A DNA stretch of 64,000 nt. It comes from Borrelia persica No12. Lineage in GTDB: Bacteria; Spirochaetota; Spirochaetia; Borreliales; Borreliaceae. The position numbers were made by a program, and so were the translations under genes. Position 1 is the stretch's first letter, and each line of letters opens with the position of its first letter. Location of the stretch: assembly GCF_000500045.1 (NCBI RefSeq), contig NZ_AYOT01000146.1, forward strand, positions 372,001 to 436,000. Direction: 5' to 3'. This document shows positions 56,867-64,000 of this stretch, piece after piece. The notes under the pieces are model-generated. The model was given only the letters and a program-made list of their open reading frames with translations, did no database searches and was not told where the DNA came from.

Positions 56867-57685
56867 TTAAATATCGGTATTATTTGCAAGATTAGCATCA
56901 AAATCAATATATTCTCTTACAACCTCAACATCAATAGCCTTACCATCATCAATCTCAACTATAACACCATTAAAGCCAAGTCCATCCCAAGATTCAGTAA
57001 ATCTATTATTTAAAAAGCCTTTTAAAAATTTATCTACCTCAAATATAGTAGCATATCCAATAATACTATCTAAACTTCCAACTCTACCAAGATCGGTAAT
57101 AACTGCAGTATTATCAAAAATTCTAAGATCTGCTGTTAATATTCTCTTCCCAATACCAAGACAAGCACTAACTCTAGATTTGAGATAAAAAAACATAGCA
57201 TTAACTTCAGCCGTGGTATTTGAATCAAAAAGTACAATTATATTGCTAGTAACCGACTTAATTCGGTCATAAAAATAATCAAAAGTAAAAAAAGGACTGT
57301 TGAAATTATATTTTGTCATTCCTGTCTGCCCAACAAGCCTAAGTACAGCAAGTTTAATCCCATCTATAGTATAAATAAAATAAGAGTAACCTTTTAATCT
57401 GGCAGGACAATTTAAAGGTTTAAGAATAAAACTATACTTATCAAGTTCATCACTAAGTCCAGCTCTTACAAATGCATTCTCACCTAAAGTCAACACATCA
57501 ACACCATACTTCTTTAACAAAAATGCATGTCTTTTGCATAATCCTCTAAAGCCTGTAGTAAAATTATTACCAGATATCACAAAATCAATATTCTTTTTCT
57601 GTCTAAAAGAATGCAAAAAATCCTTTATCACAACAACGCCAGGTTTACCTACAATCTCCCCAGCAACCAAAATGCGTACACCCAC
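56867..57685 (-). CDS. YmdB-like protein lacking metal ligands (probable pseudo-enzyme)
   Basis: A 272-residue protein with the same strand order and landmarks as the intact YmdB at 36520, but the active-site positions are replaced: GEIVG for GDIVG (residue 10), SGNN for NGEN (39-41), LGEN for TGNH, DSNTT for DFHAE, and GIGKR for GTHTH; TDLGRVGSLDSIIG still matches the final motif. Length and fold seem complete, with no frameshift, so it is maintained but unlikely to be a metallophosphoesterase. It sits between the small membrane protein gene and murA. Possible roles are ligand sensing or partner binding; none is shown. Confidence 0.75.
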   Translation of the reverse strand: MGVRILVAGEIVGKPGVVVIKDFLHSFRQKKNIDFVISGNNFTTGFRGLCKRHAFLLKKYGVDVLTLGENAFVRAGLSDELDKYSFILKPLNCPARLKGYSYFIYTIDGIKLAVLRLVGQTGMTKYNFNSPFFTFDYFYDRIKSVTSNIIVLFDSNTTAEVNAMFFYLKSRVSACLGIGKRILTADLRIFDNTAVITDLGRVGSLDSIIGYATIFEVDKFLKGFLNNRFTESWDGLGFNGVIVEIDDGKAIDVEVVREYIDFDANLANNTDI

Positions 57686-57697
57686 AAAACCTCTCTA

Positions 57698-57925
57698 TTA
57701 TTTGTCCAGATTAAAAAATTTAAAAATAATATTTTTAAAAATAAAACTTGATAAGAAATAACTTATCCCAATTGAAATCACGATCATTACAAGGATTAAA
57801 ACAAATTGAAAGATAGGAGAAACTATGATATTAAGTCTTGCAATAAAAAGAAACTCTAAGAAAAAGATAAAAAACATTAAAGACAAATTAATCAATGAAC
57901 ATAAAATAAAGTATAAAAAATTCAT
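57698..57925 (-). CDS. Small two-helix membrane protein
   Basis: 75 residues with two long hydrophobic segments (about 3-30 and 36-63) and a short basic/aromatic tail. No recognised motif. It overlaps the end of lspA by 4 bases (ATGA-type) and precedes the YmdB-like gene by 12 bases, so translation is coupled to lspA. Its position suggests a small membrane partner of a neighbour. Confidence 0.6.
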   Translation of the reverse strand: MNFLYFILCSLINLSLMFFIFFLEFLFIARLNIIVSPIFQFVLILVMIVISIGISYFLSSFIFKNIIFKFFNLDK

Positions 57926-58434
57926 AAATTAGTACTTTTAGATTTAGAAAACAAATCATAAACTATAAACACAGTCATCCCAACAACAACATAACTGTCT
58001 GCAAAATTAAAGGTTGGCCATCTTTGAAGTCCAAAAATACCAAAAAATTTTACATCCAAGAAATCTACAACACCCAAAGGTCTAAAAAGTCTATCAATAA
58101 TATTGCCAATACCACCAGACAAAATCAACACAAGAGCAAGCCTAGATACTACGTTTTTCTCTTTTAGAGAGAAAGAAAAAACAAAAACCAAAATAATAAT
58201 AGGTATTATAAGAAAAAACAAATTTTTCAAATCAGAATCAATATTAGAACCTATCGAAAATAAAACACCAGTATTCCTTACATGTATTATCTTAAAAAAA
58301 TCTCCAAAAAAAGATAAATACTCAGTTCCAAGCTTAATATGTGTCACAACTAAATACTTGGACCACTGATCAAAAAAAACTAAAATAGAGATAAAGATCA
58401 AATTACTAACTAATCTGTTTCTATTTATATTCAT
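57922..58434 (-). CDS. lspA: Lipoprotein signal peptidase (signal peptidase II)
   Basis: A 170-residue aspartic protease of the inner membrane with four helices. Catalytic aspartates are Asp114 in GGIGNIIDRLF and Asp146 in FNFADSYVVVG; HVRNTGVLFS and FDQWSKYLV also match. It cuts prolipoprotein signal peptides before the lipidated Cys, a central step in Borrelia, whose surface is dominated by lipoproteins. Lies in the envelope operon between the Nif3-family gene (9 bases) and the small membrane protein gene. Confidence 0.96.
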   Translation of the reverse strand: MNINRNRLVSNLIFISILVFFDQWSKYLVVTHIKLGTEYLSFFGDFFKIIHVRNTGVLFSIGSNIDSDLKNLFFLIIPIIILVFVFSFSLKEKNVVSRLALVLILSGGIGNIIDRLFRPLGVVDFLDVKFFGIFGLQRWPTFNFADSYVVVGMTVFIVYDLFSKSKSTNL

Positions 58435-58443
58435 ATTAAATCC

Positions 58444-59190
58444 TTATAAATTGGTATCTTGTAAAATAAAATCAACTTCTAACCCTCGTTGACCTTTTAA
58501 ATATTCCATCAATTTTAACAAACCGAATGTTTCAGTAAAATAATGACCAGCAAATATCAAATTTACATCTCTCTCTTCAGCCAAAGAATATATCTGATGA
58601 GCAGTATCTCCGGTTATAAACAAATCAACATCATATTCCAAAGCCTCTTCAAAAAAAGAATATCCAGAACCACTAACAATAGCAACTTTTGAAACATTCT
58701 CCTTAAATTTTTTATAAAAAAGAATATGTTTATTATAGGTCTTAATTTTGTTTAAAATTTCAGAAAAACTACATTCAGCAGTAGAAATAATACCCAAATT
58801 AATACCTTTATAATTTGCAAATGGAATAGGACTATGAAACCCAAGAAAATCAGACAATACTTTGCTATGAGAATAAACAGGATGAGCATCCATTGGTAAA
58901 TGAACACAATAAAGTGATAAATCATTATCAATAAGCCATTTCACTTTGTCATACATTCCAGAAACAATTCTATCTGATTTTGACCAAAAAATACCATGAT
59001 GAGTTATCAAAAAGTCATAAGCTTTTACTTTGCCTAAAGTTGCCATACTTGCATCAACAGCCAAAGACACCTTTTTAACCTCAAGTTCCAAATTACCGAC
59101 CTGAAGCCCATTAAGACTTTTATCAATATCTTTATAATCATTTACTTTAAATATTTCATCCAAATGCAATGATAATTCTTTAACAGTCAA
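58444..59190 (-). CDS. Nif3-family (YbgI/DUF34) metal-binding protein
   Basis: A 248-residue DUF34/Nif3 protein. It shows the metal-site landmarks SLNGLQVGN, FLITHHGIFW (His-His), YCVHLPMDAH, a C-terminal TGDTAHQ and AGHYFTE with Glu. Such proteins form hexamers with a di-metal site; annotation as GTP cyclohydrolase 1 type 2 is common but not well supported, and a metal-insertion or repair role has been proposed. It follows pgeF by one base and precedes lspA. Confidence 0.85.
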   Translation of the reverse strand: MTVKELSLHLDEIFKVNDYKDIDKSLNGLQVGNLELEVKKVSLAVDASMATLGKVKAYDFLITHHGIFWSKSDRIVSGMYDKVKWLIDNDLSLYCVHLPMDAHPVYSHSKVLSDFLGFHSPIPFANYKGINLGIISTAECSFSEILNKIKTYNKHILFYKKFKENVSKVAIVSGSGYSFFEEALEYDVDLFITGDTAHQIYSLAEERDVNLIFAGHYFTETFGLLKLMEYLKGQRGLEVDFILQDTNL

Positions 59191-59191
59191 A

Positions 59192-59881
59192 CTAAGTTCT
59201 CCAAATTAAAGCATAACTCCTTTTACCCCTAAATTTTCTATGAGAATAAAGATTGCAATTGCAATAAGTACAAAGACCCGAATCCTCAACACTCAAATTA
59301 AAATTAGAAATTAAACCTAAATTAAAATTAGCATTATCAAAATATATTTTATCATCCTTTTTAGAAAAAGACATATCTAACAATTTTTTACTAAACTTTA
59401 AATTTATTTCTGATATAAATTCTGATGAAACTTCATAACAACATTCTCTGTTATAAGGTCCAAATATCACCTTTAAATCTTCAAAATTTGAACCCATGTC
59501 TTGAAAGATAAATAACATTTTTAGAATAATAAGTTTAAAACTACCTTTATATCCGCTATGAGCAAGTCCAATATATTTCTTTGCTTTGTCAAATATGTAT
59601 ATAGGAAGACAATCCGCATAGTAAGCAAGAAGAGCAACATTACAAGAAGAAGATACAAGCCCATCTCCCTCTTGAAAATTAACAAAATCATCAGAAACTT
59701 GATAAACAATATTTGTATGTAATTGCTTTAAATATTTTATTTCTCTATTCTTGGGAACAAAACTCAAATTATCATTACTAATATCTCTTACATTTAAATC
59801 AAAAGGTTTTTTGGTATAGATCAATTTAATATCAGAATCTACCTCAAACTCATAATAAAGTTCTCTCTCCAATACTTTCAT
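59192..59881 (-). CDS. PgeF/YlmD-family multicopper-like oxidase (laccase domain)
   Basis: A 229-residue DUF152 protein. Motifs: QLHTNIVYQV (His), GDGLVSS, AYYADCLPIYIFD (Cys), GLAHSGYKGSFK (His), FGPYNRECCYEVSSEF and a C-terminal Cys cluster (CTYCNCNLYSHRK). Family members are described as purine nucleoside phosphorylase/adenosine deaminase-like enzymes and, in E. coli (PgeF/YfiH), as a peptidoglycan editing factor that prevents wrong amino acids from entering the wall. With murA in the same operon the latter role is attractive, but that is inference. Overlaps lptB by 4 bases. Confidence 0.85.
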   Translation of the reverse strand: MKVLERELYYEFEVDSDIKLIYTKKPFDLNVRDISNDNLSFVPKNREIKYLKQLHTNIVYQVSDDFVNFQEGDGLVSSSCNVALLAYYADCLPIYIFDKAKKYIGLAHSGYKGSFKLIILKMLFIFQDMGSNFEDLKVIFGPYNRECCYEVSSEFISEINLKFSKKLLDMSFSKKDDKIYFDNANFNLGLISNFNLSVEDSGLCTYCNCNLYSHRKFRGKRSYALIWRT

Positions 59882-60669
59882 AATCTAAACTCTTCACCAA
59901 GATAAAGTTTTTTAGCCTTTTCACTATTTATAATATAATCAACATTTCCCGAATCAAGTACTTGTCCCTGATAAATAATATAAGCTCTATCTATTATATC
60001 AAAAGCATCCCTTACATTATGATCAGTAATTAAAACACCAATATTTTTACTTTTCAAAATTCTTATTATCTGTTTTATATCTCCAATGGCAATAGGATCA
60101 ATACCTGCAAAAGGCTCATCAAGCAATAAAAAATATGGACTTACTGCTAAAGCTCTAGCTATTTCAGTCCGTCGTCTCTCTCCACCAGAGAGTGTATACG
60201 CCTTTTGAGATTGTATTCTCTTAATTTCAAAATCTTTAAGAAGATTTACAAGTTCAATTTTACGTTCAGCCTGAGATAAATCTTCTCGTCTCTCAAGAGC
60301 AACCAAAATATTATCTTCAACTGTAAGTTCCCTAAAAATAGATGGCTCTTGGGGAAGATACACAATTCCCAATCGTGCCCGCTCATACATATTAAGCTTA
60401 GAGACATCATGATTATTTATTAAAACACGTCCACCATTGGCCTTAATAAAACCTACAATGGTATAAAATGTTGTGGTCTTACCAGCACCATTTGGACCAA
60501 GCAAACCTACAACTTCACCTCTGTGGACATTAATACTAACGCCATTAACAGCAATTTTCTCTCCATACTTCTTAACAATATTATCCGCTCTAAGAATAAT
60601 ATCAGTAACAGAGTTAGTACTAAGGTCTTCTTTAATTGACTTTATTCTCTTCTTCTTGTCGAGGAACAT
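59878..60669 (-). CDS. lptB: Lpt-type ABC transporter ATP-binding protein
   Basis: About 263 residues. Walker A GPNGAGKTTT, Q-loop YLPQEPSIF, ABC signature LSGGERRR, Walker B LLLDEPFAGIDP and the switch His in ITDHNVRD are complete; GLLGPNGAGKTTTFYTIVGF and SIFRELTVEDN are close to LptB. A 37-residue extra N-terminus precedes the domain. I chose the ATG at 60669 (GAGG just upstream), which overlaps the lptA-like gene by 38 bases; earlier in-frame ATGs at 60702 and 60711 would enlarge the overlap. It would power an Lpt-like export complex; LptF/G permeases are not in this window. Confidence 0.92.
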   Translation of the reverse strand: MFLDKKKRIKSIKEDLSTNSVTDIILRADNIVKKYGEKIAVNGVSINVHRGEVVGLLGPNGAGKTTTFYTIVGFIKANGGRVLINNHDVSKLNMYERARLGIVYLPQEPSIFRELTVEDNILVALERREDLSQAERKIELVNLLKDFEIKRIQSQKAYTLSGGERRRTEIARALAVSPYFLLLDEPFAGIDPIAIGDIKQIIRILKSKNIGVLITDHNVRDAFDIIDRAYIIYQGQVLDSGNVDYIINSEKAKKLYLGEEFRL

Positions 60670-61345
60670 CTTCCTCAACTTGAGTAAATTTACCTTCAAC
60701 ATCACCCTCAAGATTATATTTTTGTGTTTCAGTGTTTAAAACTATTCTTGAAGCAGAATAATAATTATCACCTTGATAAATAACTGGAATACCCTCAAGA
60801 ACAACTTCTTTCTCTTCTCTATTATAAACTCCATTCTCAGCTCGTGCAAAAACATCACCTTTATATATCTTAACAGAATACTGCATAATATAGACACTTG
60901 TCTTGCTACTACCTTCAATTCTTTCAGCCTTAACAACAAGCTCATTTTCTAAATCTTCAAGTTCAACACCTTTTTGAAGATGAAAACTATCTAATTTTCT
61001 ATTAACAAATAAAAACTGTGATTTAACATTCATTTTCTTAGTATAATCTTCATAATAAACATTACCACGAGCTTCAATATAAGAACTCCCCTCCCCATAA
61101 ATTTCAATCTCATCAGCTCTAAGCTTAAAATCAGAAGAAACCACCTCAGGATTTCCCTTTAAAATAATCCTTCTATAAAGAGAAGACATAATACCATGAG
61201 AAAAATCTGCTTTAAAAGTAAACCCACTCTTTTTTTGTGAATTATCTTTTATTTTCAACTCTGAAGAGTCATCCATAATCTCTTTATCCCCTGCATAACC
61301 ATTAAATAAAGAAATACAAATAAAACAAATAATCAAACTTATCAC
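60632..61345 (-). CDS. LptA/OstA-like periplasmic protein
   Basis: A 237-residue protein with a signal peptide or anchor (about 1-18) and an OstA-type beta-jellyroll from about 50: FKLRADEIEIYGEGSSYIEA, RGNVYYEDYTKKMNVKSQFL, ELVVKAERIEGSSKTSVYIM, FARAENGVYNREEKEVVLEG. The repeated A-x-G/E-N-V pattern is that of LptA bridge proteins. The C-terminus is Glu-rich. It overlaps lptC by 4 bases and lptB by 38. Because Borrelia makes no LPS, its cargo must differ. Confidence 0.85.
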   Translation of the reverse strand: MISLIICFICISLFNGYAGDKEIMDDSSELKIKDNSQKKSGFTFKADFSHGIMSSLYRRIILKGNPEVVSSDFKLRADEIEIYGEGSSYIEARGNVYYEDYTKKMNVKSQFLFVNRKLDSFHLQKGVELEDLENELVVKAERIEGSSKTSVYIMQYSVKIYKGDVFARAENGVYNREEKEVVLEGIPVIYQGDNYYSASRIVLNTETQKYNLEGDVEGKFTQVEEDVPRQEEENKVN

Positions 61346-61878
61346 TTCACAAATCCTTCAATACCAGAATAAAAATAAAAATTATTACTTTTAAAAAAGT
61401 ATGAAAAACCCTTTCCAGTTAAAGTACTCTCATCAAACCTAATAAATACTAATTCATCTTGAGGGGATAATAATTTTTTTTCATTGTCTTTCCACAAAAG
61501 TCTATTGGTATTAATCAAATAATAATTATTTTCATCTTCTATCTTCAATTCCACAGAATCTTTCATATCTAAATCTTTAGTAAGATGCGAACCTTCTAAG
61601 CTAGTAAATTTACCTGAAATTCTATTTTCCAAAGCATGGTATAAAAATCTTCCATTTTCAACTTTATAAAGTTTGTAATAATTGAAATAATTAAAACTTA
61701 AAGCTTCCAATACAGTTTGCTTCTTCCCACCCATAATATTATGATAACTAATTTTCAATATTTGTATTGAAGGTGCTTCTTTAGCAGCACCTGTTCTATT
61801 AGAATATTCATCATAATCAAAGGTACAATTAAATAAAAATAAAAGTGGAAATAAATAAAACAAAGCATATCTTATCAT
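61342..61878 (-). CDS. LptC-like predicted lipoprotein
   Basis: A 178-residue protein with a hydrophobic start ending LLFLFNC (Cys18), a relaxed lipobox, so it may be lipidated rather than membrane-spanning as in classical LptC. The remainder has the LptC-type pattern: a strand near ILKISYHNIM, NGRFLYHALENRISGKFTSL, and a final LTGKGFSYFFKSNNFYFYSG. First gene of the operon lptC-lptA-lptB-pgeF-nif3-lspA-...-murA. Assignment rests partly on gene order. Confidence 0.75.
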   Translation of the reverse strand: MIRYALFYLFPLLFLFNCTFDYDEYSNRTGAAKEAPSIQILKISYHNIMGGKKQTVLEALSFNYFNYYKLYKVENGRFLYHALENRISGKFTSLEGSHLTKDLDMKDSVELKIEDENNYYLINTNRLLWKDNEKKLLSPQDELVFIRFDESTLTGKGFSYFFKSNNFYFYSGIEGFVK

Positions 61879-62050
61879 ACAAGTCCCTACATAAGCTCAT
61901 ACAAAAATACCTTTAAGCTATATTACCTAAAACAAACACTCAATATAACTCTTCTTTATTAAATTCAAGTAATTATCATTAATAAAATTTACACCTAAGA
62001 ATTTCATAATATAGACATAAAATACAAAATTTCTAATTTTCTTTTTCAAA

Positions 62051-62063
62051 GGGCCTTATGCCC
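62051..62063 (-). terminator. Short hairpin downstream of dam
   Basis: GGGC and GCCC (62051-62054 and 62060-62063) form a 4-bp stem with A/T flanks, 40 bases past the dam stop. A T-poor tail makes it a weak terminator candidate. The rest of the gap 61879-62105 shows nothing clear. Confidence 0.3.
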
Positions 62064-62105
62064 ATTAATAAAATACTATAATACCATAATAATTATGCAA
62101 TACTC

Positions 62106-62924
62106 TTAAAAATTTTTCACCAAAATTTCTCTTATGTTACCACGTCCAATTGGATTTGCATTAATAAATCTTTTAGAATCAACAAAAATAACATTATAAT
62201 TTTTATAAAGATCAAGGCCAGATTTGGTATTAGAATTTGAAAGTAAGAATTTAGCTCCCCTTTTATCTATTGTGTCACAAAAACGTAATAATCGCTCATG
62301 CATTGAAAAATTAAATCCATATCTATTATAATTTGTAAAATTACTTGTTTTTGAACAAGGTATATAAGGTGGATCTAAATAAACAAAATCATCTCTATTA
62401 ATAAAATTAAGTAAATTAAAAAAGTCCAGACTTAAAACTTTAACCTCTCTTAAAAGTTGAGAAGCCAATCGTAAATTTTCAATTTCATAAAGATTAATCT
62501 TTTTATATTTACCAAAAGGAGTATTAAATTTTCCATTACCATTTTCTCTGTAAAGGCCATTATAACAAGTTTTATTTAAATAAAGAAAAATACATGCCTT
62601 TTCCAAATTTGTTAAATTTGCATTATTAAAACTATCCCTAACATGAACATAATACTCCTTAGTTAAAGGAGCATTACTATACTTTTCGATTCTTAATAAA
62701 AAATTATTTAAATTATGAGCAATTTCTCTATAAAAATTAATCAAATGAAAATTTATATCATTAATAATTGAATTTTTTAAATTCAATGCAAAAAACAATG
62801 CCCCTCCACCTATAAAAGGTTCAATATAATTATTAAAAGAAAGAGGAATATTATTTAAAATAAACTTCAATAATTTCTTTTTACCACCAGCCCATTTTAA
62901 TATAGGCCGTATTACAACACTCAC
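62106..62924 (-). CDS. dam: Dam-type DNA adenine N6-methyltransferase
   Basis: A 272-residue D12-class (alpha group) methylase. Motifs in order: KWAGGKK (10-16), SAM-binding PFIGGGALFF (36-45), the target-recognition segment LNKTCYNGLYRENGNGKFN (about 117-135), and catalytic DPPY (184-187). This pattern is that of GATC-methylating Dam enzymes; specificity should be confirmed. The start is GTG at 62924, only nine bases after the ndk stop and without a good Shine-Dalgarno, so it is probably coupled to ndk. No restriction endonuclease lies nearby, so it looks like an orphan methylase. GATC methylation has been reported for relapsing-fever Borrelia and not for most Lyme strains, as I recall. Confidence 0.93.
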   Translation of the reverse strand: MSVVIRPILKWAGGKKKLLKFILNNIPLSFNNYIEPFIGGGALFFALNLKNSIINDINFHLINFYREIAHNLNNFLLRIEKYSNAPLTKEYYVHVRDSFNNANLTNLEKACIFLYLNKTCYNGLYRENGNGKFNTPFGKYKKINLYEIENLRLASQLLREVKVLSLDFFNLLNFINRDDFVYLDPPYIPCSKTSNFTNYNRYGFNFSMHERLLRFCDTIDKRGAKFLLSNSNTKSGLDLYKNYNVIFVDSKRFINANPIGRGNIREILVKNF

Positions 62925-62933
62925 AATAAATCA

Positions 62934-63443
62934 TTAACCATAATAACATTCAGAATCAGCATCTCTCTTATAAGAAAGAATCTCATCTTTTCCAAACCAT
63001 ATAGGTATTTCACGAATAGCATCAACAAGATTGGCAGAAGAATGAATTATATTATAAACTGCAATTTTTTTTTCATTTGCATAATCAAAACTATGACACG
63101 CAAAATCACCTCTTATTGTCCCAGGAGCAGAAATCTTAGGCTCTGTAGACCCACAAAATTTTCTAACAACCTCAACAGATTCAACACCTTCAATAACACA
63201 TGCAAAAACCGGAGAACTCATTAAAAAATCAATTAAAGCTCTCCAAACAATTTCTCCATGCCTTGCAGCAATATCATCATATAAATAATGTTTTTCAGCC
63301 AGTTCACGATCAACCCAAACCATTTTAGCAGCCACAATTTTTAATCCTACCCTTTCAAACCTAGAAACAACATTACCAATTAAACCCCTTCTAACCCCAT
63401 CAGGTTTAACAACACATAAAGTTCTTTGTACCAATTTAGACAT
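62934..63443 (-). CDS. ndk: Nucleoside diphosphate kinase
   Basis: A 169-residue Ndk that balances NTP and dNTP pools. It has RTLCVVKPDGVRRGLIG, GLKIVAAKMVWVDRELAEKH, RGDFACHSF, and the phospho-His in YNIIHSSAN. It is longer than the 140-residue E. coli type and carries insertions near WRALIDFLMSS. I chose the ATG at 63443 with GGGAGG just upstream; the GTG at 63449 lies within that site. dam follows after nine bases. Confidence 0.96.
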   Translation of the reverse strand: MSKLVQRTLCVVKPDGVRRGLIGNVVSRFERVGLKIVAAKMVWVDRELAEKHYLYDDIAARHGEIVWRALIDFLMSSPVFACVIEGVESVEVVRKFCGSTEPKISAPGTIRGDFACHSFDYANEKKIAVYNIIHSSANLVDAIREIPIWFGKDEILSYKRDADSECYYG

Positions 63444-63479
63444 AAACACCTCCCAATGTTTTTAATACAATGCAAATTA

Positions 63480-63485
63480 ATTATA
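63480..63485 (-). promoter_or_regulatory. Predicted -10 box of the ndk-dam promoter
   Basis: TATAAT on minus at 63480-63485, 36 bases before the ndk ATG. A -35 is not clear (CATAAA at 17 bases). The gap 63444-63738 is otherwise homopolymer-rich A/T with no gene seen. Confidence 0.4.
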
Positions 63486-63738
63486 AGACATAATTTATTT
63501 ACTTTATGAACATGTATTTAAAAAAATAACAAAAAAAATAATTTTAAAAAAAAGCATATTTAAAATAAAAATTAAAGTCAAAAAAAATCTAATAAGCATT
63601 TAGTATGCGTTTAATTAGTCTTAAAAAAACACTTAATAAAAATCTCAAGTTATTAACTATATGATAAAAACCCTAAACCAACACCTAAATAACAAAGGTA
63701 CTCAAAACAATTATTTTAAAAAATATCTTGCAAACAAA

Positions 63739-64000
63739 TTACATTTTAAGTCTTAAACGTAATGCCCTAAGAGTAGTCACTCTATCTGCATTGCTAATAC
63801 TACCTCCGGCAGGAAGACCAGATGCTATTCTTGTAACATTAATATCCAAATCCTTCAAAAGGTTTCTGATATAATTTGCAGTAACATCTCCCTCAATACT
63901 AAATTCCGTTGCAATAATTACTTCTTTAGCCTGTAAAAATTTAACATAATCCTCCAATTTATCAAGATTTAACTTGTCTGGACCAATATTTCTTAAAGGA
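63739..64000 (-). CDS. recR: Recombination mediator RecR, C-terminal part (cut by window end)
   Basis: The frame continues past the window end; 87 residues are visible. They comprise the Toprim domain and C-terminal Walker-B-like region of RecR: PLRNIGPDKLNLDKL, EVIIATEFSIEGDVTANYI (family form A(T)N...EGE/DAT), VTRIASGLPAGGSISNADRV, TTLRALRLR. RecR with RecO loads RecA at gaps. The ATG at 63957 is internal and not a start. Neighbouring ybaB/dnaX would be expected beyond the window end. Confidence 0.92.
   Translation of the reverse strand, partial: PLRNIGPDKLNLDKLEDYVKFLQAKEVIIATEFSIEGDVTANYIRNLLKDLDINVTRIASGLPAGGSISNADRVTTLRALRLRLKM

Noticed and set aside
62106-62924. Reading dam as part of a restriction-modification system
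   Set aside because: Neighbours are ndk and lpt genes; there is no endonuclease or specificity gene in the surrounding sequence.
63450-63738. Possible tRNA or small RNA gene in the ndk-recR gap
   Set aside because: The gap is nearly pure A/T with homopolymer runs; no cloverleaf, T-loop motif or stable hairpin was found.

Overview
This window is a very A+T-rich piece of a spirochaete chromosome. Gene content and order match the linear chromosome of Borrelia (from memory, the stretch equivalent to B. burgdorferi BB0461-BB0537, read in reverse). Pointers are the tuf-S10-spc-alpha ribosomal cluster followed by rny-ymdB-tlyA, an archaeal-type pheS/pheT pair, a giant coiled-coil gene, and MurA with Asp in place of the catalytic Cys. 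A Dam-type adenine methylase between ndk and the lpt genes is not part of the B. burgdorferi order as I remember it and points to a relapsing-fever-group Borrelia; that is inference, not proof. No tRNA, rRNA, insertion sequence, prophage or CRISPR array was seen. The window starts inside one gene and ends inside another (recR).

Layout. 1-5.9 kb: a truncated zincin-like gene, then on the minus strand an M16 lipoprotein protease, an unknown secreted protein, exoA and a metallo-beta-lactamase-fold hydrolase. 6.1-8.8 kb (plus): a membrane protein with a degenerate alpha/beta-hydrolase-like domain, a glucosaminidase-like enzyme and a TIGR02757 protein. 8.8-15.2 kb: coaX, two uncharacterised genes, a PP2C/SpoIIE-type phosphatase and nadE. 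15.6-19.9 kb (plus): grpE-dnaK-dnaJ and a SpoU-family RNA methylase. 19.9-34.9 kb (minus): trxB, pheS-pheT, the 2460-residue coiled-coil protein, a HAD phosphatase, a secreted putative cysteine hydrolase and der. 35-36 kb: a GerMN protein on plus.

35.7-53.1 kb (minus) is one long co-oriented block. It begins with tuf and runs through S10, spc and alpha operon genes (rpsJ to rplQ, with secY and rpoA), then rny, ymdB and tlyA. adk, infA, map and rpsD, often found in such clusters, are absent here. 53.4-55.2 kb holds a small lipoprotein and a MATE exporter. 55.5-61.9 kb (minus) is an envelope operon: lptC-like, lptA-like, lptB, pgeF, a Nif3-family gene, lspA, a tiny membrane protein, a YmdB-like protein without metal ligands, and murA, closed by a good terminator. 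62.1-64 kb: recR, ndk and dam on minus.

The parts I find most worth a second look are: the 33-residue (three-hendecad) tandem repeats, with a 66-residue super-repeat, in the giant protein and its C-terminal helix-turn-helix-like end; NadE with a glutaminase domain lacking its catalytic triad; the pseudo-enzyme copy of YmdB; the Lpt-like export genes in a lineage that makes no LPS; and dam inserted between ndk and lptC. I saw no wholly new multi-gene defence or mobile system. Starts were adjusted where a Shine-Dalgarno or the family N-terminus favoured a downstream codon.
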